Positions 1 to 8,227 of a DNA stretch of 64,000 nt are shown here, one piece after another. The stretch comes from Marinobacter denitrificans. GTDB lineage: Bacteria; Pseudomonadota; Gammaproteobacteria; Pseudomonadales; Oleiphilaceae. Every line of letters begins with the position of its first letter. The stretch's first letter is position 1. The stretch lies in contig NZ_VMHN01000005.1 in NCBI RefSeq assembly GCF_008795955.1, positions 62,001 to 126,000 of the forward strand, written 5' to 3'. The notes under the pieces are model-generated. The model was given only the letters and a program-made list of their open reading frames with translations, searched no databases and was not told the DNA's origin. A program made the position numbers and the translations under genes.

Positions 1-360
1 GGTGCCGGCCGGAATGACCGCGCCGGTCAGAATCCGGATGGCATGGCCTTCGGGCACCTGCCCGGTATATGGCCCTCCGGCGGCACTGCGGCCGTCCACC
101 AGAGGCAGGGCGCAGGGCACCTTGGTTATCGGTCCTGCAAGGGCATAGCCATCGACCGCAGAATTGTTGCTGGGGGGGTGGGCGCGGGGGGCAAACACGT
201 CGCTTGCCAGTATCCGGCCATTCACCTGTGACAGCGGGACAGCGCGATCCACCCCAACCACTGGGTGCAGTCGTGAGCGTAAACGGTCCAGTGCTTCTTC
301 CACCGGCGTCCAGTTGACTCCGGGGGGCAGGGCAAAGCAGTCGTTACGAAGCGGTTTCAT
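1..360 (-). CDS. moeA: Molybdopterin molybdenumtransferase MoeA (N-terminal part, runs off the window)
   Basis: MoeA inserts molybdate into adenylylated molybdopterin, the last step of molybdenum cofactor synthesis in the cytoplasm. Only the first 120 codons are visible; they read MKPLRNDCFA and continue through the typical MoeA N-terminal helix (VEEALDRL), the 'GRILASDVFAP' segment and the diagnostic 'PPSNNSAVDGYAL' loop, ending in 'RILTGAVIPAGT'. The ATG overlaps the end of mobB by 17 bp, so the gene is the last visible member of the tup-fdhD-mob-moe operon and is probably translationally coupled. The usual MoeA length is about 400 residues, so most of the protein lies beyond base 1. Confidence 0.93.
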   Translation of the reverse strand, partial: MKPLRNDCFALPPGVNWTPVEEALDRLRSRLHPVVGVDRAVPLSQVNGRILASDVFAPRAHPPSNNSAVDGYALAGPITKVPCALPLVDGRSAAGGPYTGQVPEGHAIRILTGAVIPAGT

Positions 361-877
361 CGCTTTCCCGTTGCTGGTTGTATCGTTCATGGTTTTCAGG
401 GCTCAGAATAAAGTCAGCGATTGCGGGGACATCGTTCATATCGAAAACGGGCCCCGAAAAATCTGCAGCATAGTCTGCCGCTACCGCAATAATATTGGCG
501 TCCTCCGGGTAGAGGGGGGGCCGCGGGCTTTCCTTTCGGTGGACCTCTATCTTGGGGTGTGAATGGGTTTTGAAGCCCTCAACCACCACCCAGTCGCAGG
601 GGCCCAGACGGCCCAGCAATTCATCCAGGGTCGGCTCTTTGGCCCCTTGCAGCTCATGCATGATGGCGAAACGCTGTCCTCCCGCAAGAAGGACTTCCCG
701 GGCGCCGGCCTCACGATGTTTGTAACTGTCGGTGCCGGGCTGATCTACATCCACCATATGGTGGGCGTGCTTGATCGAGTTAACCGTTAATCCCCTGGCG
801 GACAGCTCGCGGATCAGAGCCGCAGCCAGCGTGGTTTTTCCGGAGTTTTTCCAGCCCACAATGCCTATGACGTTCAC
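344..877 (-). CDS. mobB: Molybdopterin-guanine dinucleotide biosynthesis adaptor MobB
   Basis: GTP-binding partner of MobA in formation of the guanine dinucleotide form of the molybdenum cofactor. With a GTG start at 877 the protein has 177 residues and the Walker A motif GWKNSGKT falls at residues 8-15, where the family has it. I prefer this start to the in-frame TTG at 898 because GTG overlaps the mobA stop as GTGA and a GGAG ribosome-binding site lies about 10 nt upstream. Further family features are 'SIKHAHH', 'TDSYKHREAGA' and 'VVVEGFK'. It sits between mobA and moeA in an overlapping operon. Confidence 0.93.
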   Translation of the reverse strand: MNVIGIVGWKNSGKTTLAAALIRELSARGLTVNSIKHAHHMVDVDQPGTDSYKHREAGAREVLLAGGQRFAIMHELQGAKEPTLDELLGRLGPCDWVVVEGFKTHSHPKIEVHRKESPRPPLYPEDANIIAVAADYAADFSGPVFDMNDVPAIADFILSPENHERYNQQRESDETAS

Positions 878-1461
878 TTCAGGTACTTCTCCGCCCAAGC
901 CAGGTCTTCCGGTGTATTGATGTTGAAAAAGTCATTCTCGCCAAACACCACCAGGGTCTCACCCTGAGCCTGTGTCCACTGGCGAATCTTGCGTACTCCG
1001 TCGTTCAGAGCGGCTCGCAGCTCATGCCGCAACGCCACCTGCCAGCGGCCAAAGGTGGGTTGGGGCAGTCTCCCGCGTTCCGGATCCGGCGTAGCTGCCA
1101 GCACCACGGGGGTATCATGCCCGGCCAACCGCTTAGCCAGATCCCGGGGGAACGAGGGGGTATCCGCCGCCACGCTGATCAGCCATTCATGCCCGTGTTC
1201 GGCAGCCCAGTCCATACCGGCGAGTACACCCGCCAACGGGCCCGGGAAGTCGCTGATCGAGTCGGCCACCACGGGCAGACCCAGATCGTCAAACCGGCTC
1301 AGATCCCCGTTGGCATTCAGTACCACCGCGTCGACCTGGGGCGTGATCCGCTCGATGACCCGTTGGATCAGCGATTGATCGCCCAGCATCAGCCGCCCTT
1401 TGTCACCGCCGCCCATGCGGTTCGCCTGGCCGCCGGCCAGAATGACGGCACACTCAGTCAT
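874..1461 (-). CDS. mobA: Molybdenum cofactor guanylyltransferase MobA
   Basis: Transfers GMP from GTP to Mo-molybdopterin to make the MGD cofactor used by DMSO-reductase-family enzymes such as formate dehydrogenase. The protein of 195 residues (E. coli MobA is about the same size) opens with the nucleotide-binding signature LAGGQANRMGGGDKG at residues 8-22 and has the 'SVAADTPSFP' acidic metal site. The ATG at 1461 overlaps the fdhD stop by 8 bp; an in-frame upstream extension into fdhD is possible but would remove this coupling. Gene order fdhD-mobA-mobB-moeA ties cofactor maturation to formate dehydrogenase. Confidence 0.94.
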   Translation of the reverse strand: MTECAVILAGGQANRMGGGDKGRLMLGDQSLIQRVIERITPQVDAVVLNANGDLSRFDDLGLPVVADSISDFPGPLAGVLAGMDWAAEHGHEWLISVAADTPSFPRDLAKRLAGHDTPVVLAATPDPERGRLPQPTFGRWQVALRHELRAALNDGVRKIRQWTQAQGETLVVFGENDFFNINTPEDLAWAEKYLK

Positions 1462-2323
1462 GCTCTGCCCCTTTTCGACGCATTTTTTTATCTTCATCGG
1501 GAATTTGAGACAGGTCCTGATCGAACACCAGCCGGTGCTGGCCGCTGAGACAGGTGAACTTCTTGCCCCGCATCCGGCCTATCAGCGTCAGCCCCACCTG
1601 TCGGGCAATATCCACACCCCAGGCGGTGAAGCCGGACCGGCTGATCAGTGTGGGAATGCCCATCAGGGAGGTTTTAATGACCATTTCGGAGGTCAGGCGC
1701 CCAGTGGTGTAGAGGACTTTATCTGCCGCCGTGATGCCGTTTAAGTGCATCCAGCCTGCAATTTTGTCGACGGCGTTATGGCGCCCGACATCCTCCATGT
1801 ACGCCAGAACCTGAAGTCCCTGGCACAAAGCGGTGCCATGAATGGCGCCGGTTTCCATATACAGGCTGGGGGTGTGGTTAATCTGGTAGGAAAGGTCGTA
1901 AAAGGTACTGGTGTGCACCGGCGTGTCCGGCAACTGTAACCCATCAAGCCCGGCCATCATGTCACCAAATACAGTGCCCACGGCGCATCCGGAGGTACGG
2001 GTTTTCTTCTCCAGCTTGTCTTCCACATCAGTGACACCTGCGGTGCGGACCACAGCGACTTCCAGTTCTTCGTCGTAATCAATCCTTGTGACCTGGTCGG
2101 TGTCACGCAGCATTCCCTGATTCAGGAGGAAACCGAGCGCCAGATATTTCGGGTGATCGCCGATGGTCATGGCCGTGACGATTTCCTGGCTGTTCAGATA
2201 GATGGTCAGAGGGCGCTCTTCGATCACGCTGATCGACTTCGACTGTCCGTGTTCATCAACACCTTCAACAGCGCGGGAAAGCCGGGGATCTTTGGGGTCG
2301 GGAAGCAGGGAATCAATCGTCAT
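1454..2323 (-). CDS. fdhD: Formate dehydrogenase accessory sulfurtransferase FdhD
   Basis: FdhD carries sulfur from the cysteine desulfurase IscS to the molybdenum or tungsten cofactor of formate dehydrogenase. The 289-residue product has the family segments 'EERPLTIYLN', 'GDHPKYLALGFL', 'YMEDVGRHNAVDKI' and 'TTGRLTSEMV'. The sulfur-carrying loop reads TSGCAVGT with Cys113, so only one cysteine is present where many homologues have C-x-x-C. It lies 65 bp after tupA in the same direction, linking tungstate uptake with a formate dehydrogenase that may use tungsten. No formate dehydrogenase structural gene is in the window. Confidence 0.93.
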   Translation of the reverse strand: MTIDSLLPDPKDPRLSRAVEGVDEHGQSKSISVIEERPLTIYLNSQEIVTAMTIGDHPKYLALGFLLNQGMLRDTDQVTRIDYDEELEVAVVRTAGVTDVEDKLEKKTRTSGCAVGTVFGDMMAGLDGLQLPDTPVHTSTFYDLSYQINHTPSLYMETGAIHGTALCQGLQVLAYMEDVGRHNAVDKIAGWMHLNGITAADKVLYTTGRLTSEMVIKTSLMGIPTLISRSGFTAWGVDIARQVGLTLIGRMRGKKFTCLSGQHRLVFDQDLSQIPDEDKKMRRKGAEHD

Positions 2324-2388
2324 TTTTGTTATAGCCGTTTCAGGGACACCGCAGAATGGAATATTTACGGGGACAGGAAGAGATTAGC

Positions 2389-3195
2389 CTATTTGGCATT
2401 CGGGAAAAACAGTTGTTGGCCGTCTACCCTGAAGTGGGTAATCGCTTGTTGGCCCTCCCCGGACACCAGCCAGTCGTGCCACCGCCTGGCCAGATCATGC
2501 TTGAGATGCGGGTGTTTCTCTTCGGAGAGCAATAAGCTGCCGTATTGGTTGAACAGCACGTCGTCACCTTCAAAAAGCAACGTCAGGTTCTGACGGTTTC
2601 CAAAGGCCACCCAGGTGGCGCGATCTGACAGTACGTAGGCGTTCATGGCGGCGGCGGTGTTGAGCGTTGGCCCCATGCCGCTGCCCAGTTCACGGTACCA
2701 GTCGCGGTCGGGTTCGACCCCGGCCTTTTCCCAGAGGCGTAACTCGGCGCGATGGGTGCCGCTGTCATCGCCGCGTGACGTGAAGGGCGCTGTGGCATTG
2801 GCGATCGCCGCGAATGCTTCGGCAGCGCTTTGCGTTCCACGGATATTCGCCGGATCATCGGCAGGGCCAATCAACACGAAATCGTTGTACATGACATCGG
2901 CCCGTTCGCTGGCGTGACCGTTCTCCACAAAGCGTTGCTCACCGGTGGTATCGTGCACCAGAAGGCTGTCCGCGTCGCCCCGGCGGGCGATTTCAAATGC
3001 CTGCCCGGTGCCCACCGCCACCACCCGCACCTCAATGCCGGTGGCGTCTTCAAACTTTGGTACAACAGCGTCGAACAGCCCCGAGTTTTCGGTGGAGGTT
3101 GTCGAGGCGAGGGTGATGTAGTCGCCGGCGTAAGCGGTGAACGCCAGGCCCAGGCTGGTGACGCCGGCGAACAACAGGTTTACCATCTTTGTCAT
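2389..3195 (-). CDS. tupA: Tungstate ABC transporter substrate-binding protein TupA
   Basis: Periplasmic receptor delivering tungstate (WO4) to the TupBC transporter. The 268-residue protein has a Sec signal peptide with likely cleavage after Ala23 (AYA-G), followed by the oxyanion-binding signature TTSTENSG at residues 32-39, typical of TupA/WtpA-type binders, and 'SRGDDSGTH' later in the chain. The ATG at 3195 is chosen because AGGAG lies about 8 nt upstream and the signal peptide begins here; the frame stays open further upstream into tupC without a plausible start. Molybdate binding cannot be excluded from sequence, but the TTTSTxNSG pattern and the family context favour tungstate. Confidence 0.93.
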   Translation of the reverse strand: MTKMVNLLFAGVTSLGLAFTAYAGDYITLASTTSTENSGLFDAVVPKFEDATGIEVRVVAVGTGQAFEIARRGDADSLLVHDTTGEQRFVENGHASERADVMYNDFVLIGPADDPANIRGTQSAAEAFAAIANATAPFTSRGDDSGTHRAELRLWEKAGVEPDRDWYRELGSGMGPTLNTAAAMNAYVLSDRATWVAFGNRQNLTLLFEGDDVLFNQYGSLLLSEEKHPHLKHDLARRWHDWLVSGEGQQAITHFRVDGQQLFFPNAK

Positions 3196-3226
3196 CTTTT
3201 TTTCTCCTGGCGTACCCAGAGCCGAC

Positions 3227-3970
3227 TTACTCGACCAGTTCGCCGGCAATATACGCTTGCGCCTCTCGCGAAACGGGCCCGTTGAAGAAGGCGGCAGCGG
3301 GGGTGTGTTCGCGCACTTTTCCGCCAGAAAGAAACAGTACATCCCCGGCGAGGCGCCTGGCCTGATGGAGGTCGTGAGTGGTCATCACGATGCGGGTTCC
3401 CCGCTGATGAAATTCCCTCACTGCAGCCTCTACCGCTTTAATCGCTGCCGGATCGAGGGCGGAGGTGGGTTCATCCAGAAACAGTACCTGGGGAGAAAGC
3501 ACCCAGGCGCGCGCCAGTGCCAGGCGCTGCTGTTCGCCGCCGGAAAGTACCCGGGCGGGCGTATTGGTGCAGGCGCTGAGGCCAAAACGCTCAAGCGCAT
3601 CACATGCGAGTTTCACACGGGTCCTGCGTGGCACATTATTAACTGCCAACGCGTGAGTGAGGTTGGCTACCGCCGAGCGCCGCAAAAGCACCGGTTGCTG
3701 GAACACCATCGCCTGGCGGGGGCGAAGGTCACTTGACCAGGTTACCTCCCCCTGCGTGGGCGCGAGCAAACCGTGAGCCAGCCGCAGCAGAAGACTTTTA
3801 CCGGCGCCGTTTGGCCCCATCACCAGGGTGGGGCCGGTGCCCTGCAGGGTGAAGGAGCACGGCCCCAGCAGTAGCTTGTCCTCTTGGCTGAAGCTGACCT
3901 CTTCAAAGCACAGCGTCGGTGCCGGGATAAGGGCGGATGAGGCGAGGAGGGGGCGGTTGAATGAGCTCAT
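3227..3970 (-). CDS. tupC: Tungstate ABC transporter ATP-binding protein TupC
   Basis: ATPase that energises tungstate import through TupB at the inner membrane. In 247 residues it shows Walker A GPNGAGKS (52-59), Q-loop 'VFQQPVLL', ABC signature LSGGEQQ (142-148), Walker B VLFLDE (162-167) and the switch histidine in 'MTTHDLHQ'. The ATG overlaps the tupB stop as ATGA, and tupA follows after a 31-bp gap. The assignment to tungstate rather than molybdate rests on the neighbouring TupA-type receptor. Confidence 0.9.
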   Translation of the reverse strand: MSSFNRPLLASSALIPAPTLCFEEVSFSQEDKLLLGPCSFTLQGTGPTLVMGPNGAGKSLLLRLAHGLLAPTQGEVTWSSDLRPRQAMVFQQPVLLRRSAVANLTHALAVNNVPRRTRVKLACDALERFGLSACTNTPARVLSGGEQQRLALARAWVLSPQVLFLDEPTSALDPAAIKAVEAAVREFHQRGTRIVMTTHDLHQARRLAGDVLFLSGGKVREHTPAAAFFNGPVSREAQAYIAGELVE

Positions 3971-4668
3971 CCTGTCCGCCTTCTGGTCAGTTCGCCCACG
4001 AGATAGACGCCTGCGTTAATCAGCATGACCAGCATCAGCAGCACAATGCCCAGCCCCAGCGCGAGGGGCAGGTTGCCTTTGCCGGTTTCCAGCACAATGG
4101 CGGTCGTCATTACCCGTGTGACTCCATCAATATTGCCCCCCACCATCATCACCGCGCCCACTTCGGCGCTGGCGCGGCCAAATCCGGCAAGCAGGATGGT
4201 CAACAGCGCAAAACGGGCATCCCACAACAGGGTGGGCATCATGCGTGGGCGTGACATACCCAGCGAAACGAACTGTTCGCGGTATTCACCCAGCAACTCT
4301 TCTACCTTCTGACGTGACAGTGCGGCCAGGATCGGTAACACCAGCACCACCTGCGCAATGACCATTGCCCCCGGTGTAAACAGCAGCCCCCAGTCACCCA
4401 GCGGACCGGCACGCGAGAGCAGCAAATACACCATGAGCCCGGCCACCACCGGAGGCAGTCCCATCAGGGCGTTGAGCAGAACAATCACCCCGCCGCGGCC
4501 CGGGAAGCGCCACAGCGCGACCGCCGCGCCGAGGGGAAACCCCAGCACGGCCGCGATCAGTACCGCGAGAATCGAAACCTGCAGCGACAGCGCCACGATC
4601 TGAACGAGCGAAGCGTCGAAATCCAACAATAGCGACAGCGCCACATAAAACGCATTATTATTTTCCAC
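3967..4668 (-). CDS. tupB: Tungstate ABC transporter permease TupB
   Basis: Integral membrane channel subunit of the tungstate importer. The 233-residue protein has several hydrophobic segments and the permease EAA-type loop 'SLGMSRPRMMPTLLWDARFALLTILLAGFGRASAE' region, characteristic of the TupB/WtpB/ModB group. The start is a GTG at 4668 with GGAG about 9 nt upstream. It is the first gene of the minus-strand operon and is divergent from the regulator gene at 4784, leaving a 115-bp shared control region. Confidence 0.91.
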   Translation of the reverse strand: MENNNAFYVALSLLLDFDASLVQIVALSLQVSILAVLIAAVLGFPLGAAVALWRFPGRGGVIVLLNALMGLPPVVAGLMVYLLLSRAGPLGDWGLLFTPGAMVIAQVVLVLPILAALSRQKVEELLGEYREQFVSLGMSRPRMMPTLLWDARFALLTILLAGFGRASAEVGAVMMVGGNIDGVTRVMTTAIVLETGKGNLPLALGLGIVLLMLVMLINAGVYLVGELTRRRTG

Positions 4669-4783
4669 GGCTGCGTCTCCTTGATATTGAGCATCGTGGC
4701 GTTTATGACTACGCTTTGCACAGCTTGCTGAAAAATATGCAGCTGAAAACAGTCTTACGCTTTTTCGGACAGCAGGATAGACG
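4669..4783. promoter_or_regulatory. Divergent control region between the tup operon and its presumed regulator
   Basis: This 115-bp stretch must hold the promoters for tupB (minus) and the regulator gene (plus). The octamer TACGCTTT occurs twice in the same orientation, in 'gacTACGCTTTgcac' and 'ctTACGCTTTttcg', and could be half-sites for the regulator. No -35/-10 pair is convincing by eye. The regulatory role is inferred from gene arrangement. Confidence 0.4.
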
Positions 4784-5668
4784 ATGCCCCTTCCTACTTA
4801 CCTCACCACGGCCGAAGCCGCCGAGTATTTGCGTCTGAAAGAGCGCAAAGTCTACGATCTGGTCAGCCAGGGCGTTATTCCCTGTGTGCGGGTAACGGGA
4901 AAGCTATTGTTTCCACGCCAGCGTATAGATCTGTGGTTGATGAACCACCTGGAAGGTGACGACGCCGTCAGCTCCCCGATCCCGCCGGTGCTGGCGGGCA
5001 GTCAGGATCCGTTATTGGAATGGGCCGTAAAGGAGAGCAACGCAGAACTGGCTTTGTTGTGTCAGGGAAGCGGCGATGGCGTCCAGCGATTAATCGCAGG
5101 GCGGGCGATGCTCGCCGGGATGCATATCTGGCATGCCGAAACCCAGCGTTATAACGACCCCGCCACGCTGGGGTTGAGCGGGATGCGCGACCTGGTACTG
5201 ATCCGGTGGGCCAAACGCCAGCAGGGACTTCTTCTGGCTGCGGATAATCCTCATCAACTTGAACAACTTGAGGATATCGCCCGTACCGGCATACGTATTG
5301 CGCATCGCCAACCCGATGCCGGCGTCAGCCATTTGTTGCAGAGCCTGCTCACGCGTCACCGGATCGATGCCAGGCACCTTATATGGGCTGCTCATCCGTC
5401 GCTCAGTGAGGACGATCTCGCGTTGGCCATTCGCCAGGGCGAAGCAGATGTTGGCGTGGGAATCGAAGCTGCGGCGCGGCGCCAGGGCCTGGCGTTTATT
5501 CCTTTGCAGCAAGAACGCTTTGACCTGGCGATGCGCCGGCGCCACTACTTCGAGCCGGCAATCCAGCGTCTGCTGGCGTTCGCAGGTACTGAGCGCTTTG
5601 TCCATCGTGCCGAGGCGCTGGGTGGTTACGACATCAGTGAACTGGGCCAAGTTGTGTATAACGCTTGA
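4784..5668 (+). CDS. One-component regulator: excisionase-type HTH fused to a periplasmic-binding-like (molybdate/tungstate) domain
   Basis: Residues 5-55 (TTAEAAEYLRLKERKVYDLV...) form the MerR/excisionase-like helix-turn-helix often annotated as HTH_17. Residues 75-290 resemble the PBP-like ligand domain found in regulators next to molybdate/tungstate genes, with 'HIWHAETQRYNDP' and 'GEADVGVGIEAAARRQGLAFIPLQQERFDLAM'. Such proteins are thought to sense the oxyanion directly and to control uptake genes. The ATG follows AGGA by 6-7 nt. It is divergent from tupBCA and followed after 34 bp by a MOT1-type transporter, so it probably governs both. The ligand is inferred from context only. Confidence 0.82.
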   Translation: MPLPTYLTTAEAAEYLRLKERKVYDLVSQGVIPCVRVTGKLLFPRQRIDLWLMNHLEGDDAVSSPIPPVLAGSQDPLLEWAVKESNAELALLCQGSGDGVQRLIAGRAMLAGMHIWHAETQRYNDPATLGLSGMRDLVLIRWAKRQQGLLLAADNPHQLEQLEDIARTGIRIAHRQPDAGVSHLLQSLLTRHRIDARHLIWAAHPSLSEDDLALAIRQGEADVGVGIEAAARRQGLAFIPLQQERFDLAMRRRHYFEPAIQRLLAFAGTERFVHRAEALGGYDISELGQVVYNA

Positions 5669-5702
5669 ACAGCCCCAATAACAACAAACAGGCGGATCAA
5701 TC

Positions 5703-6839
5703 ATGCCTTCAGTACCAAAAAACCTGGTAAGGGATGCCAGTGGAGCGCTCGGTGACATTGGTACCCTGATTCCACTGGGTCTGGGGGCTATCGGGGTGGC
5801 GGGGTTGGCACCGATACCCGTTCTGGTGGGTTTTGCCGTTTTCTACATCGCCACGGGGCTGTATTACCGTCTGCCCGTACCAGTACAGCCCATGAAAGCG
5901 GTTGCGGCGTTGTTGCTGACTACCCAGGTGAGTTCCCAGAGCCTGGTCGCCAGTGGCGTGCTGATCGGGGCGATACTGTTGGTACTGGGCGCGACGGGCT
6001 GGATTAACGGGGCAGCCCGCCTCATACCCAGGTCGGTATTGAGCGGTCTCCAGCTGGGGCTGGGGTTGATGCTGGCCAGCATGAGTATGGGGTTGATGGC
6101 CACTTCCCTTCCGCTGGGCGCGTTCACGCTGGTGTTGTTGGGGATTACCCTGAAAATGTTGCCGACCTGGCCAGCGGCGCTGATAGGGCTTGTTGCATCG
6201 GTCGCAATCGGTGCGGTACTGGGTGCACCGGGACTGACGTTTTCTGTGGTGGATCCGGTGGTACTTTCATTGCCTGAGTTACCGGGCATAGACGATTGGC
6301 AACAGGCGATCTCCACGCTGGTGTTACCCCAGCTGGCCCTCACGCTGACCAACGCCATCGTACTGACGGCACTGGTGGTTGAGGATTACTTCGGCGAGCC
6401 ATCGCACCGCGTGACCCCGGCCCGGCTGTCGGTATCCACCGGCCTGGCCAATCTCTTTATGGTGCCGTTTGGCGCCTTGCCCATGTGCCATGGAGCGGGT
6501 GGGGTGGCGGCGCACTATCGCTTCGGTGCCCGCACTGGCCTGGCGCCCGTTGTAATGGGAACGGGTTTGCTGATGGTCGCCTTCCTACCGGGCGGCCTGT
6601 CCGTTGTTGCGGCCATTCCCATGGCTGGCCTCGGAGCCTTGTTGTTTGTGGCGGCAGTTGAGCTTGCTTTGTCCAGGCGCCTCCGGACCGCCAAACCGTC
6701 CTGCTGGCCCGTCATCGCCATAACCGCACTGGTTACCGTCTGGGCCGACCCGTTTTTCGGGCTTCTGGCCGGGGTGGCTTCGGAAACGGTTCGGGCGGCC
6801 TGGGTGCGTGGACAAGGAGGTGAATATCCACTAACTTGA
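5703..6839 (+). CDS. MOT1-family molybdate (or sulfate) transporter
   Basis: Polytopic inner-membrane protein of 378 residues related to the SulP-derived MOT1 family. It carries both family hallmarks: 'GDIGTLIPLGLG' with 'PVPVQPMKA' in the first half and 'PMCHGAGGVAAHYRFGAR' in the second. MOT1 proteins of plants and algae are high-affinity molybdate carriers; bacterial members are usually annotated only as putative sulfate/molybdate transporters. It sits 34 bp behind the oxyanion-sensing regulator and beside the tup-fdhD-mob operon, which favours molybdate. A second uptake route next to an ABC importer may separate Mo and W supply. Confidence 0.85.
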   Translation: MPSVPKNLVRDASGALGDIGTLIPLGLGAIGVAGLAPIPVLVGFAVFYIATGLYYRLPVPVQPMKAVAALLLTTQVSSQSLVASGVLIGAILLVLGATGWINGAARLIPRSVLSGLQLGLGLMLASMSMGLMATSLPLGAFTLVLLGITLKMLPTWPAALIGLVASVAIGAVLGAPGLTFSVVDPVVLSLPELPGIDDWQQAISTLVLPQLALTLTNAIVLTALVVEDYFGEPSHRVTPARLSVSTGLANLFMVPFGALPMCHGAGGVAAHYRFGARTGLAPVVMGTGLLMVAFLPGGLSVVAAIPMAGLGALLFVAAVELALSRRLRTAKPSCWPVIAITALVTVWADPFFGLLAGVASETVRAAWVRGQGGEYPLT

Positions 6840-6968
6840 ATATTACTCAATTCAGACAAGATTTTCGCAAGTTATGGAATATCTCCATCGGCGGGAAAAA
6901 CCCAGGAAGGGAAAAGCTACGACTACAATAACTCCTGCGATTCCCAAGCTAATCATGGGTAGTCACCT

Positions 6969-7001
6969 GGCGCGCAGTATACGAGGAGTATCCTGCGCGC
7001 C
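6969..7001. repeat. GC-rich near-perfect palindrome upstream of hpd
   Basis: Arms GGCGCGCAG (6969-6977) and CTGCGCGCC (6993-7001) enclose a second pair ATAC/GTAT around a GAGGA loop, with one T/C mismatch. No T-run follows, so it is not an intrinsic terminator for the MOT1 gene. It ends 54 bp before the hpd start and may be a leader hairpin or an operator. Confidence 0.5.
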
Positions 7002-7055
7002 GCCTCCTAACGATTAAGGCATAGCAAAAATATCTAATATGTTGGAGGTATTACA

Positions 7056-8129
7056 GTGACTGATCTTTTAAAAAATCCCATGGGTCTTGATGGCTTCGAG
7101 TTCGTTGAGTTTGCTTCACCAATCCCGGGTGTGCTTGAGCCTATTTTTGAGTCAATGGGTTTCGTTAAAGTCGCCCGGCACCGTTCTAAAGATGTGCTTC
7201 TTTATCGCCAGAATGGCATCAACATTATTATCAATCGCGAGACTACTGGTCCGGCGCGCTATTTTGCTAACGAGCATGGCCCTTGTGCATGTGGCATGGC
7301 GTTTCGTGTCCGGGATGCTCACCAAGCCTTTGACCGGGCCCTTGAACTCGGAGCCGAGCCTATTGAAATTCCAACTGGCCCTATGGAATTGCGCTTGCCC
7401 GCAATTAAAGGAATTGGCGGTGCGCCGCTTTATCTGATCGATCGCTACGGTGACAAGGGGTCCATTTACGATATCGACTTCGAATATCTGGTCGAGGATC
7501 GATACCCTGAAGGTGCAGGGCTGAAGCTTATCGATCACCTGACGCATAATGTGTACCGCGGAAGAATGAATTACTGGGCCGAGTTCTACGAACGCCTCTT
7601 CAACTTCCGGGAGATGCGGTTTTTCGACATCAAGGGCGAGTATACAGGGCTTACCTCGAAGGCAATGACAGCCCCCGACGGTATGATTCGTATCCCCTTG
7701 AATGAGGAGTCATCCAGGGGGGCGGGACAGATCGAAGAGTTCCTGCTGGAATTCAAAGGTGAAGGAATACAGCATGTGGCCTTCCTCAGCGACGACCTGA
7801 TTGACACCTGGGATAAGTTGAAGGCCCTGGGGGTACCGTTCATGGATCCGCCGCCGGATACCTATTACGAGATGCTTGAGGAGCGTCTGCCGAATCATGG
7901 CGAGCCGGTGGAAGAGCTTAAGGCCCGGGGCCTGTTATTGGACGGTACAACGGATGGCAACAAACGTTTATTGGTACAAATTTTTTCTAAAGCACAGTTA
8001 GGCCCGGTGTTTTTTGAGTTTATCCAGCGCAAAGGGGATGACGGTTTCGGCGAGGGGAATTTCAAAGCGCTCTTTGAGTCAATCGAGAAAGACCAGATCC
8101 GCCGCGGAGTGCTTGAAACAGGAGGATAA
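7056..8129 (+). CDS. hpd: 4-hydroxyphenylpyruvate dioxygenase
   Basis: Fe(II) enzyme converting 4-hydroxyphenylpyruvate to homogentisate in tyrosine breakdown. The 357-residue product has the two VOC-fold halves, and the iron ligands can be placed at His161 ([11 protein letters not shown]), His240 ([11 protein letters not shown]) and Glu321 ([10 protein letters not shown]), matching the spacing in the Pseudomonas enzyme. The C-terminal '[15 protein letters not shown]' is also conserved. The start is GTG at 7056, with GGAGG about 10 nt upstream. The remaining pathway genes are on the opposite strand, convergent with it. Confidence 0.97.
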   Translation: MTDLLKNPMGLDGFEFVEFASPIPGVLEPIFESMGFVKVARHRSKDVLLYRQNGINIIINRETTGPARYFANEHGPCACGMAFRVRDAHQAFDRALELGAEPIEIPTGPMELRLPAIKGIGGAPLYLIDRYGDKGSIYDIDFEYLVEDRYPEGAGLKLIDHLTHNVYRGRMNYWAEFYERLFNFREMRFFDIKGEYTGLTSKAMTAPDGMIRIPLNEESSRGAGQIEEFLLEFKGEGIQHVAFLSDDLIDTWDKLKALGVPFMDPPPDTYYEMLEERLPNHGEPVEELKARGLLLDGTTDGNKRLLVQIFSKAQLGPVFFEFIQRKGDDGFGEGNFKALFESIEKDQIRRGVLETGG

Positions 8130-8140
8130 GCTCGAGTCAA

Positions 8141-8172
8141 ACTCTCCCTCTGCAAGACTCTCCCTCTGCAAG
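8141..8172. repeat. Tandem 16-bp duplication between convergent genes
   Basis: The sequence ACTCTCCCTCTGCAAG occurs twice head to tail (8141-8156 and 8157-8172) just after the hpd stop. It looks like a simple slippage duplication. No terminator stem was found in it. Confidence 0.85.
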
Positions 8173-8227
8173 ATAGGGACGGGTCGAAAATCCGGCGCGC
8201 GGCAGGTTCGCCGTGCTCCCGCGCGCC

